Shown here in pieces: positions 11,001-21,886 of a DNA stretch of 64,000 bases. The DNA lies in contig NZ_FOEH01000001.1 of assembly GCF_900110695.1 (NCBI RefSeq), positions 496,001 to 560,000 of the forward strand, written 5' to 3'. The DNA comes from Virgibacillus subterraneus (GTDB lineage Bacteria > Bacillota > Bacilli > Bacillales > Amphibacillaceae). Positions within the stretch are counted from its first letter, which is position 1, and every line of letters starts with the position of its first letter. Below the pieces are notes generated by a model that was not told where the DNA came from, did no database searches, and saw nothing but the letters and a program-made list of their open reading frames with translations. The position numbers and the translations under genes were made by a program.

Positions 11001-11338
11001 AATCTCTATACTATGAAGGTAAAAAACATTCCGGTGAATTGCCGCTTGTAGGGGTTAACACATACTTGAACCCGAACCCGCCTTCAGAGGATAAAATAGA
11101 TTCTATGGAACTTGCGCGAGCATCCAAAGAGGAAAAAGAACATCAAATAAGCGAACTGCACAAATTCCAAGGTGGTAACGAAGACAAAACTGAGGCTGCA
11201 TTATCAAAATTAAAAGAAGTCGCAGCCTCAGGCGGAAATATTTTCGTAGAACTAATGGAAACAGTAAAAGTAGCAAGCCTCGGACAAATAACAAACGCCC
11301 TTTACGAAGTAGGCGGACAATACAGAAGGAATATGTAA
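8096..11338 (+). CDS. icmF: Fused isobutyryl-CoA mutase IcmF
   Basis: This protein of about 1080 residues has the IcmF layout. An N-terminal cobalamin-binding domain contains [13 protein letters not shown], with the lower-ligand histidine. A central MeaB-like G domain contains GTGGAGKSS and [19 protein letters not shown]-terminal mutase barrel contains [12 protein letters not shown]. It interconverts isobutyryl-CoA and n-butyryl-CoA using adenosylcobalamin; related fusions prefer isovaleryl- or pivalyl-CoA. The start is ambiguous: TTG at 8090 and ATGs at 8093, 8096 and 8099 follow one ribosome site (AAGGAGG, 8082-8088). I chose 8096 for its 7-nt spacing. It overlaps or abuts the TetR gene stop. 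Confidence 0.93.
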   Translation: MMEQPELYKPTNPVRFVTASSLYDGHDASINIMRRILQASGAEVIHLGHNRSVEEVVYAAIQEDAQGIAMSSYQGGHVEYFKYMIDLLNELGATHIKVYGGGGGTIIPREIKELHEYGVSWIFSPEDGRKYGLQGMINQMLKECDFLPPIDLKKDKDKLLTGERQAIARFITYMESNQKDQEEKQQVLKSLQSESNNAPVLGITGTGGAGKSSLTDELIRRFINEVPDKKVAIISIDPTKKKTGGALLGDRIRMNAIFTDRVYMRSLATRDSRSELSKAIQDVIDVVRASGYDFIIIETSGIGQGDAAITDVTDLSMYVMTAEFGAPSQLEKIDMIDFADFIVINKYEQKGSEDALNQVRKQYERSHMLFHQDKEKFPVFGTIASQFNDAGTNALFASLIDTLNEKHDWNDEISFERNIIAEKQNMIITNERRHYLREISTHVRNYHQNAKKQSDIARKLYQLEGAKEVVEDENTKNVIDQTFDQYEEKLDPAAKKSLQGWDETKERYSQDKLTFSIRDKEIEMDITTETLAGLKIPKVAFPKFSDWGERLEWLMKENVPGAFPFTAGVFPFKRKGEDPTRQFAGEGTPERTNRRFHYLSKGEDAKRLSTAFDSVTLYGEDPAPRPDIYGKVGESGVSICTLEDMKKLYNGFDLTDPKTSVSMTINGPAPIILAMFFNTAIDQQITKFKEDNGREPNQEEYEKLRDDTVSVVRGTVQADILKEDQGQNTCIFSTEFALRMMGDIQQYFIDKEVRNYYSVSISGYHIAEAGANPITQLAFTLANGFTYVEYYLSRGMDVNKFAQNLSFFFSNGLDPEYTVIGRVARRIWAVTMRDKYGANERAQKLKYHIQTSGRSLHAQEIDFNDIRTTLQALLAIQDNTNSLHTNAFDEAITTPTEDSVRRAMAIQMIINKEFGLTKNENSMQGSFVVEELTDLVEEAVLQEFEKMNDRGGVLGAMERQYQRGKIQEESLYYEGKKHSGELPLVGVNTYLNPNPPSEDKIDSMELARASKEEKEHQISELHKFQGGNEDKTEAALSKLKEVAASGGNIFVELMETVKVASLGQITNALYEVGGQYRRNM

Positions 11339-11352
11339 TTGCGAAAAGCGCA

Positions 11353-11449
11353 GGTGCCTTGAAAGACACGACAAGCATAAGCAGAGCGCGCAGTGTGGGG
11401 GTTTTTCCACACGGAGGCGAACTGCTTATGACTCGAGTGTCTAGGCACC
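11353..11449. repeat. Long nested-hairpin element after icmF
   Basis: The segment folds on itself as nested stems. GGTGCC (11353) pairs with GGCACC (11444), GACAC with GTGTC, AGCATAAGCAG with CTGCTTATG, and a tip stem GTGTGG pairs with CCACAC. It lacks a clean terminator T-run at its end. It begins a 616-bp gene-free stretch to rpoE that also contains the two repeats listed next. Confidence 0.6.
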
Positions 11450-11471
11450 GGATCTAGATCATCAAAAGTGA

Positions 11472-11660
11472 AAGCGCCCGTTTAGCGACGTACGGACTGC
11501 GCCCGCGTATCGCGGGTGGTTCAACGTTGCCGCGCAAAGTGGCGGTCTTAGTTGAACTTCCGACAATTCTTTGAGATAAAGGAAACACGTATGAGCGAAG
11601 CGAAACGATGTTGACTTATCGTACAGAGGTGAGGGAAGTCGCGCTAGTCGCTGGGCGCTT
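11472..11660 (+). repeat. Hairpin-bounded dispersed element, copy A
   Basis: The ends pair: AAGCGCCC (11472-11479) with GGGCGCTT (11653-11660), and AGCGAC (11484-11489) with GTCGCT (11647-11652). Interior blocks CGGACTGC, GATAAAGGAAACA and GAGGGAAGTC...CGCTAGTCGCT recur in the same order in the element between atpD and atpC. Short frames on either strand here have no ribosome site and are not genes. Confidence 0.65.
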
Positions 11661-11810
11661 GAACTGGATGAGACAAGAGTGAAGAATACATTAAGGTTGA
11701 GAAAATAATCTCTTTTTCTCAACTTTTTTGTAGTTTACACTAGCATATTCAGGTGAGATTTGTTTATAATGTATGGTATGGTTTATAGAGAGCATATTAA
11801 ATAGAGTTTG

Positions 11811-11898
11811 TTAGAAACTTAGCTTATCGCCAAGGTCTAATGGCGAACGTCTTAGTTGCTTTTATGCAATAAGAAAGAATTTATACTTTCTTAACTGC
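11811..11898 (+). repeat. Two-hairpin dispersed repeat, copy 2
   Basis: Full-length copy, lightly degenerate. The first hairpin is formed by AGCTTATCGCCA with TGGCGAACGTC. The second is a strong stem from GCAATAAGAAAG with CTTTCTTAACTGC. It lies between copy A of the larger element and rpoE. Confidence 0.8.
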
Positions 11899-11954
11899 TT
11901 TAAGATACTTATAATATTTAATTCACTAATACATGAAAAAGGGAGTGCGGTATC

Positions 11955-12512
11955 GTGAGCCTGAAAAAGTATAGCCGCGAAGAACTTGTAAACAAACCAA
12001 TGATTGAGTTGGCACATTTAATTTTAACAGACAAGAAAAAGGCCCAGGATTTCTATGGAGTTTACGATAAAGTTGCAGAGTTAAAAGGATTCACAGAAAA
12101 GCAAAAATCGGAAAACATAGCACAATTCCATACAAATCTGACAGTTGATGGTCGATTCATGGCTGTTCACACAGATAACTGGGGTCTAAAACGTTGGTAT
12201 TTAGTTGAAGAAACGGATGAAGAAGTAGCGGCAGCCCCTAAGAAAAAGAAAAAAGCAAAAGCTAAACCGAAACCAAAGAAGAAAAAAGTAGCTAAAAAGG
12301 AAGAGCCGAAAGAGGAAGAAGAAATTCCCGCTGATGATATAGAAGTGCTTACTGGTGACTTTAAAGAAACGGGAGACGATGGTGACGAGAAAGACGAAGC
12401 ATTCGATGAAAGCCTTGACGACGAATCAGGCGATTTTGACGAGGATATAGATGAATTTGATGAAGATGATGACGATTTTGACGAAGAAGATGACGAAGAA
12501 GATAAAAAATAA
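11955..12512 (+). CDS. rpoE: RNA polymerase delta subunit
   Basis: This 185-residue protein has an N-terminal HARE-HTH domain (about residues 1-90, LKKYSREELVNKPMIELAHLIL at its start). A lysine-rich linker follows (about 95-115), then a C-terminal tail almost entirely Asp/Glu. That is the classic delta-subunit layout. Delta displaces nucleic acid from RNA polymerase and speeds recycling in Firmicutes. The GTG at 11955 follows AAAAAGGGAGTG. It precedes pyrG, as in B. subtilis. The long serine-rich frame on the opposite strand is a shadow of the acidic tail. Confidence 0.95.
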   Translation: MSLKKYSREELVNKPMIELAHLILTDKKKAQDFYGVYDKVAELKGFTEKQKSENIAQFHTNLTVDGRFMAVHTDNWGLKRWYLVEETDEEVAAAPKKKKKAKAKPKPKKKKVAKKEEPKEEEEIPADDIEVLTGDFKETGDDGDEKDEAFDESLDDESGDFDEDIDEFDEDDDDFDEEDDEEDKK

Positions 12513-12585
12513 TAAAAGGCTCGCTTGACTTTTTTAGCCCTTATGAGTACAATTTTTATTGGGCTCTTTAAATTCAAAGTCATAA

Positions 12586-12622
12586 AGCGTTTCCCTTGAT
12601 TAATAGGGGAGGCGCTTTTTTT
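12586..12622 (+). terminator. Intrinsic terminator after rpoE
   Basis: AGCGTTTCCCTT pairs with AGGGGAGGCGCT around a short AT-rich loop and is followed by a run of T. Confidence 0.8.
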
Positions 12623-12677
12623 ATTGTTTATGCAACTATAAAATAATTAAGTGCTAAAGATAACTGGACTACAGATT

Positions 12678-12836
12678 TAGCGACGTTCAGCTCCAGCACC
12701 GTATGGACTTCCCTCCCCATGTCTAAGCTAAGAAATAAAGGAAGGTCGACTAATAGCAGCATTACACAACAACGTCGACCCAATCGCGATGCGCGGGCAA
12801 AACCCATACGGAACTGAACAGCCACTTACGCTTTTA
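12678..12836 (-). repeat. Hairpin-bounded dispersed element, copy C (inverted)
   Basis: Read on the minus strand this starts AAAAGCG, has CCGTATGG pairing with CCATACGG, and ends GAGGGAAGTC...GCTGAACGTCGCT. The architecture and the GAGGGAAGTC block match the elements at 11472 and 42488. It occupies most of the 496-bp rpoE-pyrG gap. A 65-codon minus-strand frame here is only the repeat translated. Confidence 0.5.
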
Positions 12837-12856
12837 TACGCAGTTAGGAATAATGA

Positions 12857-12900
12857 ATCTGAGGCATTTCGCCTAAAGATTAGCGAATGCCAGATTTTTC
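12857..12900 (+). terminator. Terminator-like hairpin in the pyrG leader
   Basis: TCTGAGGCATTTCGC pairs with GCGAATGCCAGA and is followed by TTTTTCT, about 110 bp before pyrG. B. subtilis pyrG is controlled by a leader attenuator responding to CTP through reiterative G addition, so this could be the attenuator. I could not identify a 5'-GGG transcript start, so it may simply be a terminator. The stem also resembles the first hairpin of the two-hairpin repeat. Confidence 0.5.
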
Positions 12901-13005
12901 TAATGGTTAACCCTTGTTATTTAAGCAGAACATAGTTTTTGAAAGGTTTCTAATCAGACAGGAAAAATATAAATCTAATAATAAATAGAGAAAGACGAGG
13001 GATGA

Positions 13006-14607
<1,602 letters not shown>

Positions 14608-14629
14608 CGTAACTATAAACAACATAATA

Positions 14630-14680
14630 GGACCTATATAGAGAACGTACATTCTGTTCTTTGTATAGGTCTTTTTTATT
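14630..14680 (+). terminator. Intrinsic terminator after pyrG
   Basis: GACCTATATAGAGAAC pairs with GTTCTTTGTATAGGTC, a long stem with few mismatches, followed by TTTTTTATT. Confidence 0.9.
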
Positions 14681-14728
14681 ATTAGTGACTTTGTATCATA
14701 TGATCATAAAAAATATGTTCTTTAAAAA

Positions 14729-14756
14729 GAAGGATTTTTCGGAGTGTATGTAGAAA
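14729..14756 (+). promoter_or_regulatory. Candidate sigma-H promoter of spo0F
   Basis: GAAGGATTT followed about 14 bp later by AGAAAT resembles the sigma-H pattern RWAGGANNT-N14-HGAAT. spo0F is transcribed by sigma-H in B. subtilis, which supports the call. Confidence 0.5.
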
Positions 14757-14810
14757 TATGTAGTTAAAGAGAGAGAAATTTATGTTCGAGGTGGGGAGAA
14801 GGTTATCTTT

Positions 14811-15170
14811 ATGAAAAAGGAAATATTAGTGGTTGATGACCAACCAGGTATACGTTTACTTTTACAGGAGATATTTACAAATCAGGGGTATCGTGTAACA
14901 ACGGCAAAAACGGGCAAGGAAGCATTGGATGAGCTTAACAAAAGCTCATATGACTTGATTATGCTGGATTATAAGTTACCTGTTGTTGATGGCGTAGAGG
15001 TAATACAGCAATTGGAACGTGATAAAATTGAAGTACCTGCTATATTAATGAGTGGTTTAGCGGAAGATATAATGAAAGAATCTCAAAATTACGATATGGT
15101 AAAAAAGGTGCTTGCAAAGCCATTTAACGTTAAAGATGTATGTGACTACACAAAAAGCTTAATTGGATGA
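14811..15170 (+). CDS. spo0F: Spo0F-like phosphorelay response regulator
   Basis: This 119-residue single-domain receiver has no output domain. The acidic pocket is in LVVDDQPG, the phosphoacceptor Asp in IMLDYKLP (about residue 54) and the conserved lysine in LAKPFN (about residue 104). It passes phosphate from sporulation kinases to Spo0B. The position between pyrG and fbaA is that of spo0F in B. subtilis. The switch segment reads MSGLAED where B. subtilis has MTAYGEL, so the switch Thr is Ser and the next two residues differ. Confidence 0.9.
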   Translation: MKKEILVVDDQPGIRLLLQEIFTNQGYRVTTAKTGKEALDELNKSSYDLIMLDYKLPVVDGVEVIQQLERDKIEVPAILMSGLAEDIMKESQNYDMVKKVLAKPFNVKDVCDYTKSLIG

Positions 15171-15189
15171 TTATTGATAAGTTATAAAT

Positions 15190-15239
15190 AGATAACAATT
15201 TTGTAGCTGACTTTACCACATTAGCTACTATTTTGTTAT
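15190..15239 (+). terminator. Possible terminator after spo0F
   Basis: ATAACAATTTTGTAGCT can pair with AGCTACTATTTTGTTAT with two internal mismatches. The T-rich stretch is inside the 3' arm rather than after it, so the call is weak. Confidence 0.35.
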
Positions 15240-15361
15240 GTGGAATTCGGCGAAGGACAGGCACTTGCTCTTTTGTTCTTGCGACTTGATGTTGTTGTTG
15301 GTATTCTTATATTGTAGTTTAATTTATTGAAGTAGACGTAATCATCTAAGGAGGACATAGA

Positions 15362-16228
15362 ATGCCGCTAGTATCAATGAAAGAAATGCTCGAAAAGGGC
15401 AAGGAAAATGGTTATGCAGTTGGACAATTCAATTTAAATAATATGGAATATGCCCAAGCAATTCTGCAGGCTGCTGAAGAAGAAAAGTCACCAGTTATCC
15501 TTGGTGTTTCTGAAGGCGCTGGAAAATATATGGACGGATTTAAAGTAGTTGTTTCAATGGTTAAAGCGCTTATGGAAGAATATGGTACAACTGTGCCGGT
15601 TGCTATCCACCTTGATCATGGTTCAAGCTTTGAAGCATGTGCAAAGGCAATTCAGGCAGGATTCACATCTGTGATGATTGATGCATCCTCACAACCACTA
15701 GATGACAATATTGATTTAACGAGAAAAGTAGTTGAGCTAGCACATATTCATGGCGTTTCTGTTGAAGCAGAGCTCGGTCGAGTTGGCGGGCAGGAAGATG
15801 ACATAATTGTTGAAGATGCAGAAGCTGCATATGCAATCCCTGCGGAGTGTGAAAGACTTGTCAACGAAACGAACGTTGATTGTTTCGCACCAGCTTTAGG
15901 CTCAGTGCATGGTCCTTATAAAGGTGAACCGAACCTCGGATTTGACCGTATGGAGGAAGTAATGAACCTGACAAATATTCCACTTGTATTGCACGGTGGT
16001 ACAGGCATTCCGACGAAAGATATCAAACGTGCCATTTCCTTAGGCTCAGCAAAAATTAATGTGAATACAGAGAGTCAGGTTGCACAAGCAAATAAAGTTC
16101 GAGAAGTATTAAATGAAAAACCGGATCTTTATGATCCTCGTAAATATTTAGGTCCAAGTCGTGACGCAATTAAGGAAACGGTTATTGGCAAAATGCGTGA
16201 ATTTGGTTCTTCTAAACAAGCAAAATAG
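15362..16228 (+). CDS. fbaA: Fructose-bisphosphate aldolase, class II
   Basis: This 288-residue zinc-dependent aldolase cleaves fructose 1,6-bisphosphate to DHAP and GAP. Metal and substrate residues are visible in AIHLDHGSS (about residues 80-88), [20 protein letters not shown] and VLHGGTG. AAGGAGGAC precedes the ATG. It is followed by transaldolase, murA2 and glpX, the standard Bacillus order. Confidence 0.96.
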   Translation: MPLVSMKEMLEKGKENGYAVGQFNLNNMEYAQAILQAAEEEKSPVILGVSEGAGKYMDGFKVVVSMVKALMEEYGTTVPVAIHLDHGSSFEACAKAIQAGFTSVMIDASSQPLDDNIDLTRKVVELAHIHGVSVEAELGRVGGQEDDIIVEDAEAAYAIPAECERLVNETNVDCFAPALGSVHGPYKGEPNLGFDRMEEVMNLTNIPLVLHGGTGIPTKDIKRAISLGSAKINVNTESQVAQANKVREVLNEKPDLYDPRKYLGPSRDAIKETVIGKMREFGSSKQAK

Positions 16229-16292
16229 AAAGAACAGTTTAAGCATAGTGTTAAATAGCAAGACTATTGCAAGAAAGAGAGGAGAATAAACG

Positions 16293-16934
16293 ATGAAATT
16301 TTTTATCGATACCGCAAATATTGAAGAGGTTCGTTCCGCAAATGAACTTGGTATATTAGCAGGCGTGACCACAAACCCAAGTTTAGTAGCAAAAGAAGGT
16401 GTTTCATTTCATGATCGATTAAAAGAAATTACCGATGAAGTGTCAGGTTCAGTAAGTGCTGAGGTTATTGCTGAAGACGCTGAAGGTATGATTAAGGAAG
16501 GTAAAGAACTTGCGGCAATTGCACCAAATATAACAGTTAAAGTCCCGATGACATTAGAAGGACTTAAGGCTGTTAAGGCATTCAGTGATTTGAACATAAA
16601 AACAAATGTTACGTTAATTTTTAATGCCAATCAAGCCTTACTTGCTGCTCGCGCAGGTGCATCTTATGTATCACCATTCCTTGGTCGTTTGGATGACATT
16701 GGTCATGACGGAATGACATTAGTCGCAACTATTTCTGAGATATTCGATTTACATGATATAAGCACAGAAATTATTGCAGCATCAATCAGAAATCCATTAC
16801 ATGTTATTGACGCTTCACTAAATGGAGCGCACATTGCAACAATTCCATACAAAGTTCTCGGTCAGCTTGTTAAGCATCCACTGACAGATCAAGGTATCGA
16901 AAAGTTTCTGTCTGACTGGAACAATAATAAATAA
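16293..16934 (+). CDS. tal: Transaldolase, short TalC-type
   Basis: This 213-residue protein belongs to the short transaldolase/fructose-6-phosphate aldolase family. The Schiff-base lysine lies in ITVKVPMT (about residue 83). Other signatures are GVTTNPSL near the N-terminus and [11 protein letters not shown]. It transfers dihydroxyacetone units in the pentose phosphate pathway. AGAGAGGAG precedes the ATG. It corresponds to ywjH/tal of B. subtilis. Confidence 0.93.
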   Translation: MKFFIDTANIEEVRSANELGILAGVTTNPSLVAKEGVSFHDRLKEITDEVSGSVSAEVIAEDAEGMIKEGKELAAIAPNITVKVPMTLEGLKAVKAFSDLNIKTNVTLIFNANQALLAARAGASYVSPFLGRLDDIGHDGMTLVATISEIFDLHDISTEIIAASIRNPLHVIDASLNGAHIATIPYKVLGQLVKHPLTDQGIEKFLSDWNNNK

Positions 16935-17116
16935 GCACATATAATTGGGAAAATTGTGCAAAATAAAGTAAATAATAGTAAAAACTAAAAACAACCAGAA
17001 AGTATGTGTGTTCAAAATTAATTTTTTGAATAACCTCAACCGGAAAAAAGGGCTATTAATTCTGTGGCCAATCCGGAACTAGTACATTCTGTGCGTCAAA
17101 AAGTGAGGTGCCCCGA

Positions 17117-18403
17117 ATGCAGAAAATGTTAGTGGAAGGCGGAAATTTGCTAAACGGAAAGGTTCGAATCAACGGAGCCAAAAATAGTGCAGTCGCATTA
17201 TTACCTGCTGCACTTTTAGCTGATTCCCATGTAATGATTGAAGGACTACCAGAGATCTCAGATGTGTACACACTTGGTGACTTGCTTGAAGAGATTGGTG
17301 GAAAAGTAAGCTGGGACGGGCAAACAGTGCATATTGACCCAGAGAATATGGTATCAATGCCATTGCCAAATGGGAAAGTGAAGAAACTGCGAGCATCCTA
17401 CTATTTTATGGGCGCTATGCTTGGCAAATTCAACCAGGCAGTTATCGGTTTGCCAGGTGGCTGCCACTTAGGTCCACGCCCAATTGATCAGCACATCAAA
17501 GGCTTCGAGGCACTTGGAGCTGAGGTTACCAATGAACAAGGCGCAATTTATATTAGGGCAAATGAACTAAAAGGTGCGCGAATATATCTGGACGTTGTTA
17601 GTGTTGGTGCTACAATTAATATTATGCTTGCAGCTGTTAAAGCAAAAGGTAAAACAGTGATTGAAAATGCAGCAAAAGAACCAGAAATTATTGATGTAGC
17701 TACCTTGCTGACAAATATGGGTGCGAAAATAAAAGGTGTCGGAACTGACGTTATCAGAATTGAAGGTGTTGAGCATTTACACGGGTGCCGCCATACGATC
17801 ATTCCAGACCGAATTGAAGCTGGAACATATGCAATCGCAGCTGCGGCCCAGGGTAAAGAAGTAATTATCGACAATGTGATTTCACAGCATCTTGAGTCCG
17901 TATTAGCCAAGTTACGAGAAATGGGCGTAGTAGTGGAAGAAAAAGACGAGCAACTATATATTGCTCCAAAAAAACCACTTAAAAGCGTTGATGTAAAAAC
18001 ACTCGTCTACCCAGGTTTTCCAACCGATTTACAGCAGCCTTTTACAACGTTATTAACTAAAGCAGTTAATACAGGTGTTATCACGGATACAATTTATTCA
18101 GCAAGATTAAAACATATTGATGAATTACGGCGAATGAATGCTATAATAAAAGTTGAGGGTGGATCTGTAATTGTTTCCGGACCAGTCCAGCTAGAAGGCG
18201 CACGCGTAAAGGCAACTGATTTACGTGCGGGTGCATCCCTTATTATCGCCGGACTAATGGCAAATGGAATAACCGAAATTACCGGCCTGGAACATATTGA
18301 TCGAGGATACGAGAAAATTACAGAGAAACTAATCGACCTCGGTGCAAATGTATGGCGGGAAGAAATGACACAACAAGAAATAGAGCAATTCCAAAACTCT
18401 TAG
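17117..18403 (+). CDS. murA2: UDP-GlcNAc 1-carboxyvinyltransferase (second MurA)
   Basis: This 428-residue EPSP-synthase-fold enzyme adds enolpyruvate to UDP-GlcNAc, the first committed step of peptidoglycan synthesis. The fosfomycin-target cysteine is C116 in [13 protein letters not shown]. An upstream GTG at 17108 is in frame, but GTGAGGTG is correctly spaced for the ATG at 17117, giving MQKMLVEGG as in MurAB. It corresponds by position to murAB (murZ). A second paralogue, murAA, is at 44886 in this window. Confidence 0.95.
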   Translation: MQKMLVEGGNLLNGKVRINGAKNSAVALLPAALLADSHVMIEGLPEISDVYTLGDLLEEIGGKVSWDGQTVHIDPENMVSMPLPNGKVKKLRASYYFMGAMLGKFNQAVIGLPGGCHLGPRPIDQHIKGFEALGAEVTNEQGAIYIRANELKGARIYLDVVSVGATINIMLAAVKAKGKTVIENAAKEPEIIDVATLLTNMGAKIKGVGTDVIRIEGVEHLHGCRHTIIPDRIEAGTYAIAAAAQGKEVIIDNVISQHLESVLAKLREMGVVVEEKDEQLYIAPKKPLKSVDVKTLVYPGFPTDLQQPFTTLLTKAVNTGVITDTIYSARLKHIDELRRMNAIIKVEGGSVIVSGPVQLEGARVKATDLRAGASLIIAGLMANGITEITGLEHIDRGYEKITEKLIDLGANVWREEMTQQEIEQFQNS

Positions 18404-18501
18404 ACAAAAAAACAAGAGTTTGCATTGCTTCCATGTAGTAATCTCCATATTTAATATCTTCTTGGGATGAGGATATTACATTTAAAGGGAGAGGAAATAT
18501 T

Positions 18502-19470
18502 ATGGAAAGAAGTTTAACAATGGAAATCGTACGCGTCACAGAGGCAGCTGCATTATCATCAGCACGATGGATGGGGCGAGGCAAAAAGGAAGAAGCCGAC
18601 GATGCAGCAACATCAGCAATGCGTGACGTTTTTGATACAATTCCGATGCAGGGAACAGTTGTAATCGGTGAAGGTGAAATGGATGAAGCACCAATGCTCT
18701 ATATTGGTGAAGAGCTTGGGACTGGATCTGGTCCAAGGGTAGATATAGCCGTTGACCCATTGGAAGGAACAAACATTGTTGCTCAGGGTACATGGAATGC
18801 ACTTGCCGTAATAGCGATCGCCGACCATAAGAAGCTTTTGCATGCGCCCGATATGTACATGCAAAAACTAGCTGTCGGACCAGAAGCAGTAGGCAAAGTA
18901 GATATTAATGCATCAACACTAGAAAACTTAAAAGCTGTTGCGAAAGCCAAAAATAAAAATATGGAAGATCTTGTGGCAGTCGTTTTGGATCGCCCTCGTC
19001 ATGCAGAGCTAGTTGAGGAAATACGCGCTGCAGGTGCACGAATCAAGTTAATTCCAGACGGTGATGTGGCTGGAGCAATGAACACAGCTTTTGATGATAC
19101 AGGTGTAGATATTTTATTAGGTACAGGTGGAGCCCCAGAGGGTGTACTGGCTGCAGTTGCCTTAAAATGTCTAGGCGGTGAAATCCAAGGAAAGCTTGTC
19201 CCGGCAAACGATGAAGAAACAAATCGTTGTAAAGAAATGGGAATAGCTGATACGAATAAAGTATTCTATATGGATGATTTCTGTGGTGGTGATGATGCAA
19301 TTTTCGCCGCAACAGGAGTCACTGACGGTGAATTGTTACAAGGTGTCCAGTTTAAAGGCGTCAAGGCAACAACACAAACAGTAGTTATGCGTGCCAAAAG
19401 TGGGACAGTCCGTTTTATCGATGGCGACCATAGCCTGAAGAAAAAACCAAACCTCGTAATGGAACCATAA
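18502..19470 (+). CDS. glpX: Fructose-1,6-bisphosphatase, class II
   Basis: This 322-residue GlpX-type phosphatase has metal-binding and phosphate signatures [18 protein letters not shown] and DGDVAGA. It hydrolyses fructose 1,6-bisphosphate in gluconeogenesis. It follows murA2, as in B. subtilis, where rho comes next. AGGGAGAGG precedes the ATG. The 98-bp spacer from murA2 has no clear terminator. Confidence 0.95.
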   Translation: MERSLTMEIVRVTEAAALSSARWMGRGKKEEADDAATSAMRDVFDTIPMQGTVVIGEGEMDEAPMLYIGEELGTGSGPRVDIAVDPLEGTNIVAQGTWNALAVIAIADHKKLLHAPDMYMQKLAVGPEAVGKVDINASTLENLKAVAKAKNKNMEDLVAVVLDRPRHAELVEEIRAAGARIKLIPDGDVAGAMNTAFDDTGVDILLGTGGAPEGVLAAVALKCLGGEIQGKLVPANDEETNRCKEMGIADTNKVFYMDDFCGGDDAIFAATGVTDGELLQGVQFKGVKATTQTVVMRAKSGTVRFIDGDHSLKKKPNLVMEP

Positions 19471-19481
19471 TAAATTATTAT

Positions 19482-19520
19482 AGAAGGGAAGCCAATTTCG
19501 CGGCTTCCTTCTCTATTTAT
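19482..19520 (+). terminator. Intrinsic terminator after glpX
   Basis: AGAAGGGAAGCC pairs with GGCTTCCTTCT, followed by a T-rich stretch. The rest of the 396-bp glpX-rho gap holds the repeat listed next and AT-rich sequence without a recognisable gene. Confidence 0.85.
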
Positions 19521-19707
19521 CATCCAACTGCCAAGAATATAAAAATAGAGTTGAATATTATGACACAAACAGGTATTATTGTAGATGTTTAATACTAGTA
19601 ATGATTGGTTAATATAATTTATAAAAACAACTTCTATTCTAGCTTCCGACAACTCTTCATTTCTGTTAGAACAGACCATATAACTAATAAACCCGAGTAA
19701 CTTACTT

Positions 19708-19795
19708 TAGAAAATTTGACTTTTCGCCAAGCCTTATTGGCGAAAGCCTTAGTTGCACTTATGCAGTAAGAAAGGATTTATACTTTCTTATCTGC
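19708..19795 (+). repeat. Two-hairpin dispersed repeat, copy 3 (rho leader)
   Basis: Full-length copy. The first stem is TTTTCGCCAA...TTGGCGAAAG; the second is GCAGTAAGAAAG with CTTTCTTATCTGC. It ends 71 bp before the rho start and so may lie in the rho leader transcript. Confidence 0.8.
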
Positions 19796-19866
19796 CTAAA
19801 AATACAAGAACTTCATATTTTTTGATTAAATTTTAAAATGTAAAAATGAATAGGCGTGGTGATTAA

Positions 19867-21147
19867 ATGGCTGAATTATCAATCTCTCATTTAGAGACAT
19901 TAACATTAAAGGATGTATATGCTCTAGCACGAGAGCACAAGGTTTCTTATTATTCAAAACTGACAAAAAAAGAACTTATTTTTGCTATACTTAAAGCTCA
20001 AGCTGAAAAAGATGGCTACTTATTTATGGATGGAGTACTGGAGATTATTACATCGGAAGGGTTCGGTTTCTTACGGCCAATCAACTATTCTGCAAGCGCA
20101 GAAGACATTTATATCTCTGCATCTCAGATTCGCCGCTTTGACCTAAGAAACGGCGATAAAGTATCTGGAAAGGTACGCCCACCAAAAGAAAATGAACGTT
20201 ATTATGGACTTTTGCATGTTGATGCTGTGAATGGCGAAGATCCTGAAACCTCAAAGGAACGTGTGCATTTTCCTGCTTTAACAGCACTGTATCCTGATCG
20301 ATTTATGCAGTTGGAAAAGAACACGAAAAGTCTTTCTACCCGGATTATAGATCTGATGACACCAGTTGGCTTCGGACAGCGTGGTTTAATTGTAGCACCA
20401 CCAAAAGCTGGTAAAACTGTACTATTAAAAGAAATAGCAAACAGTATCTCAGCAAATCATCCAGATGCAAAACTAATTATTCTGCTAGTGGACGAGCGTC
20501 CTGAAGAAGTTACAGATATCGAACGCTCGGTACATTCAGATGTTGATGTAGTTAGTTCAACATTTGATGAAGGTCCAGAAAGCCATATTAAGGTTTCTGA
20601 GCTCGTCTTAGAACGAGCAATGCGATTAGTTGAACATAAACGTGATGTAATTGTATTAATGGACAGTATTACGCGTTTGGCACGTGCATATAACCTTGTC
20701 ATTCCGCCAAGCGGGAGAACACTCTCAGGTGGTATTGACCCGGCTGCATTCCATCGTCCTAAACGGTTCTTTGGTGCGGCACGTAATATTGAAGAGGGTG
20801 GAAGCTTTACGATTCTGGCAACGGCTCTGGTTGATACAGGGTCACGGATGGACGATGTTATTTATGAGGAATTTAAAGGAACAGGTAATATGGAACTGCA
20901 TCTTGACCGCAGCCTGGCTGAGCGTCGGATTTTCCCGGCAATCGATATTTTAAAATCAGGCACACGAAAAGAAGAACTGCTTGTCTCCAAAGAGCACTTG
21001 GATAAAATATGGGCTATCCGAAAAACGATGCAGGATTCACATAACTTCCTTGATCGCTTCCTGAAACGATTAAGATCGTCGAAGAATAATATGGAATTTT
21101 TCCAGCAAATGGACGAAGAAATGAGCCGTAAAGGTATTAAGAAGTAA
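19867..21147 (+). CDS. rho: Transcription termination factor Rho
   Basis: This 426-residue RNA-dependent ATPase has the N-terminal Rho domain ([20 protein letters not shown]) and a cold-shock-type RNA-binding domain at about residues 50-120 (SEGFGFLRP). The P-loop is in [12 protein letters not shown] (about residue 180) and the Walker B region in [16 protein letters not shown]. The hexamer threads RNA and ends transcription. It sits between glpX and rpmE, as in B. subtilis. Confidence 0.97.
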   Translation: MAELSISHLETLTLKDVYALAREHKVSYYSKLTKKELIFAILKAQAEKDGYLFMDGVLEIITSEGFGFLRPINYSASAEDIYISASQIRRFDLRNGDKVSGKVRPPKENERYYGLLHVDAVNGEDPETSKERVHFPALTALYPDRFMQLEKNTKSLSTRIIDLMTPVGFGQRGLIVAPPKAGKTVLLKEIANSISANHPDAKLIILLVDERPEEVTDIERSVHSDVDVVSSTFDEGPESHIKVSELVLERAMRLVEHKRDVIVLMDSITRLARAYNLVIPPSGRTLSGGIDPAAFHRPKRFFGAARNIEEGGSFTILATALVDTGSRMDDVIYEEFKGTGNMELHLDRSLAERRIFPAIDILKSGTRKEELLVSKEHLDKIWAIRKTMQDSHNFLDRFLKRLRSSKNNMEFFQQMDEEMSRKGIKK

Positions 21148-21172
21148 ACTTGTCTTAAGGAAGTTTTTGCTA

Positions 21173-21201
21173 TTGCAATCGATACTATAGACTGTTATAA
21201 T
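21173..21201 (+). promoter_or_regulatory. Sigma-A promoter of rpmE2
   Basis: TTGCAA (21173-21178) and TATAAT (21196-21201) are separated by exactly 17 bp. This gives the L31 gene its own promoter after rho. Confidence 0.8.
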
Positions 21202-21210
21202 CTTTTTATG

Positions 21211-21290
21211 TGAGTTTAGATAAGGTATCGTACCTATGACGGCTCTTGCAATAAACTCTGTTCCAAAGGACTCAGGGCAAAAAGGAGTGG
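21211..21290 (+). promoter_or_regulatory. Structured leader of the L31 gene
   Basis: GAGTTTA (21212-21218) pairs with TAAACTC (21252-21258), enclosing GGTA (21224)/TACC (21231) and a GACGGCTC segment. A further CTGTTCCAAAGGACTCAGGG region precedes the ribosome site AAAAGGAGTGG. Autogenous L31 leaders are known in Firmicutes; whether this matches one of those models needs a covariance search. Confidence 0.5.
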
Positions 21291-21296
21291 AAAGAC

Positions 21297-21542
21297 ATGA
21301 AAAAAGATATTCATCCAGAATACAGAAAAGTTGTGTTTCTTGATACAAGCTCAGATTTTAAATTTATGAGTGGCTCAACACAAAACTCAGAAGAAACAAT
21401 TGAATGGGAAGATGGTAACACATATCCATTGATCCGTGTTGAAATCAGTTCAGATTCACACCCGTTCTACACAGGTAAACAAAAAGCTGACAAAGTTGGC
21501 GGACGTGTAGACCGATTCAAGAAAAAATATAAAATGAACTAA
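21297..21542 (+). CDS. rpmE2: Ribosomal protein bL31 type B
   Basis: This 81-residue protein is the zinc-free (type B, YtiA-like) form of bL31: it has no CxxC pair and shows [23 protein letters not shown]. In B. subtilis the gene after rho is the zinc-binding type A rpmE, while type B is induced when zinc is scarce. Here the type B form occupies the rho-tdk position. A type A paralogue may exist elsewhere in the genome. Confidence 0.93.
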   Translation: MKKDIHPEYRKVVFLDTSSDFKFMSGSTQNSEETIEWEDGNTYPLIRVEISSDSHPFYTGKQKADKVGGRVDRFKKKYKMN

Positions 21543-21662
21543 GAGGCTGAAAGAGCTGGGGAATCATATATATTGCACATAGTTTGCTAATTAATTATGA
21601 TTTGTATCTCCAGTTCTGAAGCTGGATTGATAAAAGGCTGGATAGATTCAGTCAAAAGTAGA

Positions 21663-21698
21663 AACAGGCAAAATGTCTTACCTTTGCCTGTTTTTTTA
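21663..21698 (+). terminator. Intrinsic terminator after rpmE2
   Basis: AACAGGCAAA pairs with TTTGCCTG(TT) and is followed by a run of T. The remaining gap to tdk (344 bp in all) holds a shortened copy of the two-hairpin repeat. Confidence 0.9.
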
Positions 21699-21749
21699 CT
21701 TCCATTTTTAAACTACGGTTCAGAAATGTGGGATAGGATAACCTAATAT

Positions 21750-21808
21750 TAGAAAACTTGGCATATCGCCAAGCTTTAGTTGCACTTATGCTATACTTTC
21801 TTAACTGC
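21750..21808 (+). repeat. Two-hairpin dispersed repeat, copy 4 (short)
   Basis: AGAAAACTTGGCATATCGCC begins the copy. The 3' arm of the first hairpin and the 5' arm of the second are missing, and the copy ends CTATACTTTCTTAACTGC. It is an internally deleted form upstream of tdk. Confidence 0.7.
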
Positions 21809-21886
21809 CAATCAATATTTGTCGAAATAAATGTTAAACAATAATATAAATACATATCGAAAACACGTTGAAGGGAGATCCCGCAT

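Noticed and set aside
12167-12583. Minus-strand serine-rich frame
   Set aside because: It is the reverse complement of the acidic Asp/Glu codons of rpoE, with no ribosome site.
12628-12825. Minus-strand 65-codon frame between rpoE and pyrG
   Set aside because: It is the translation of the inverted hairpin-bounded repeat and lacks a ribosome site.
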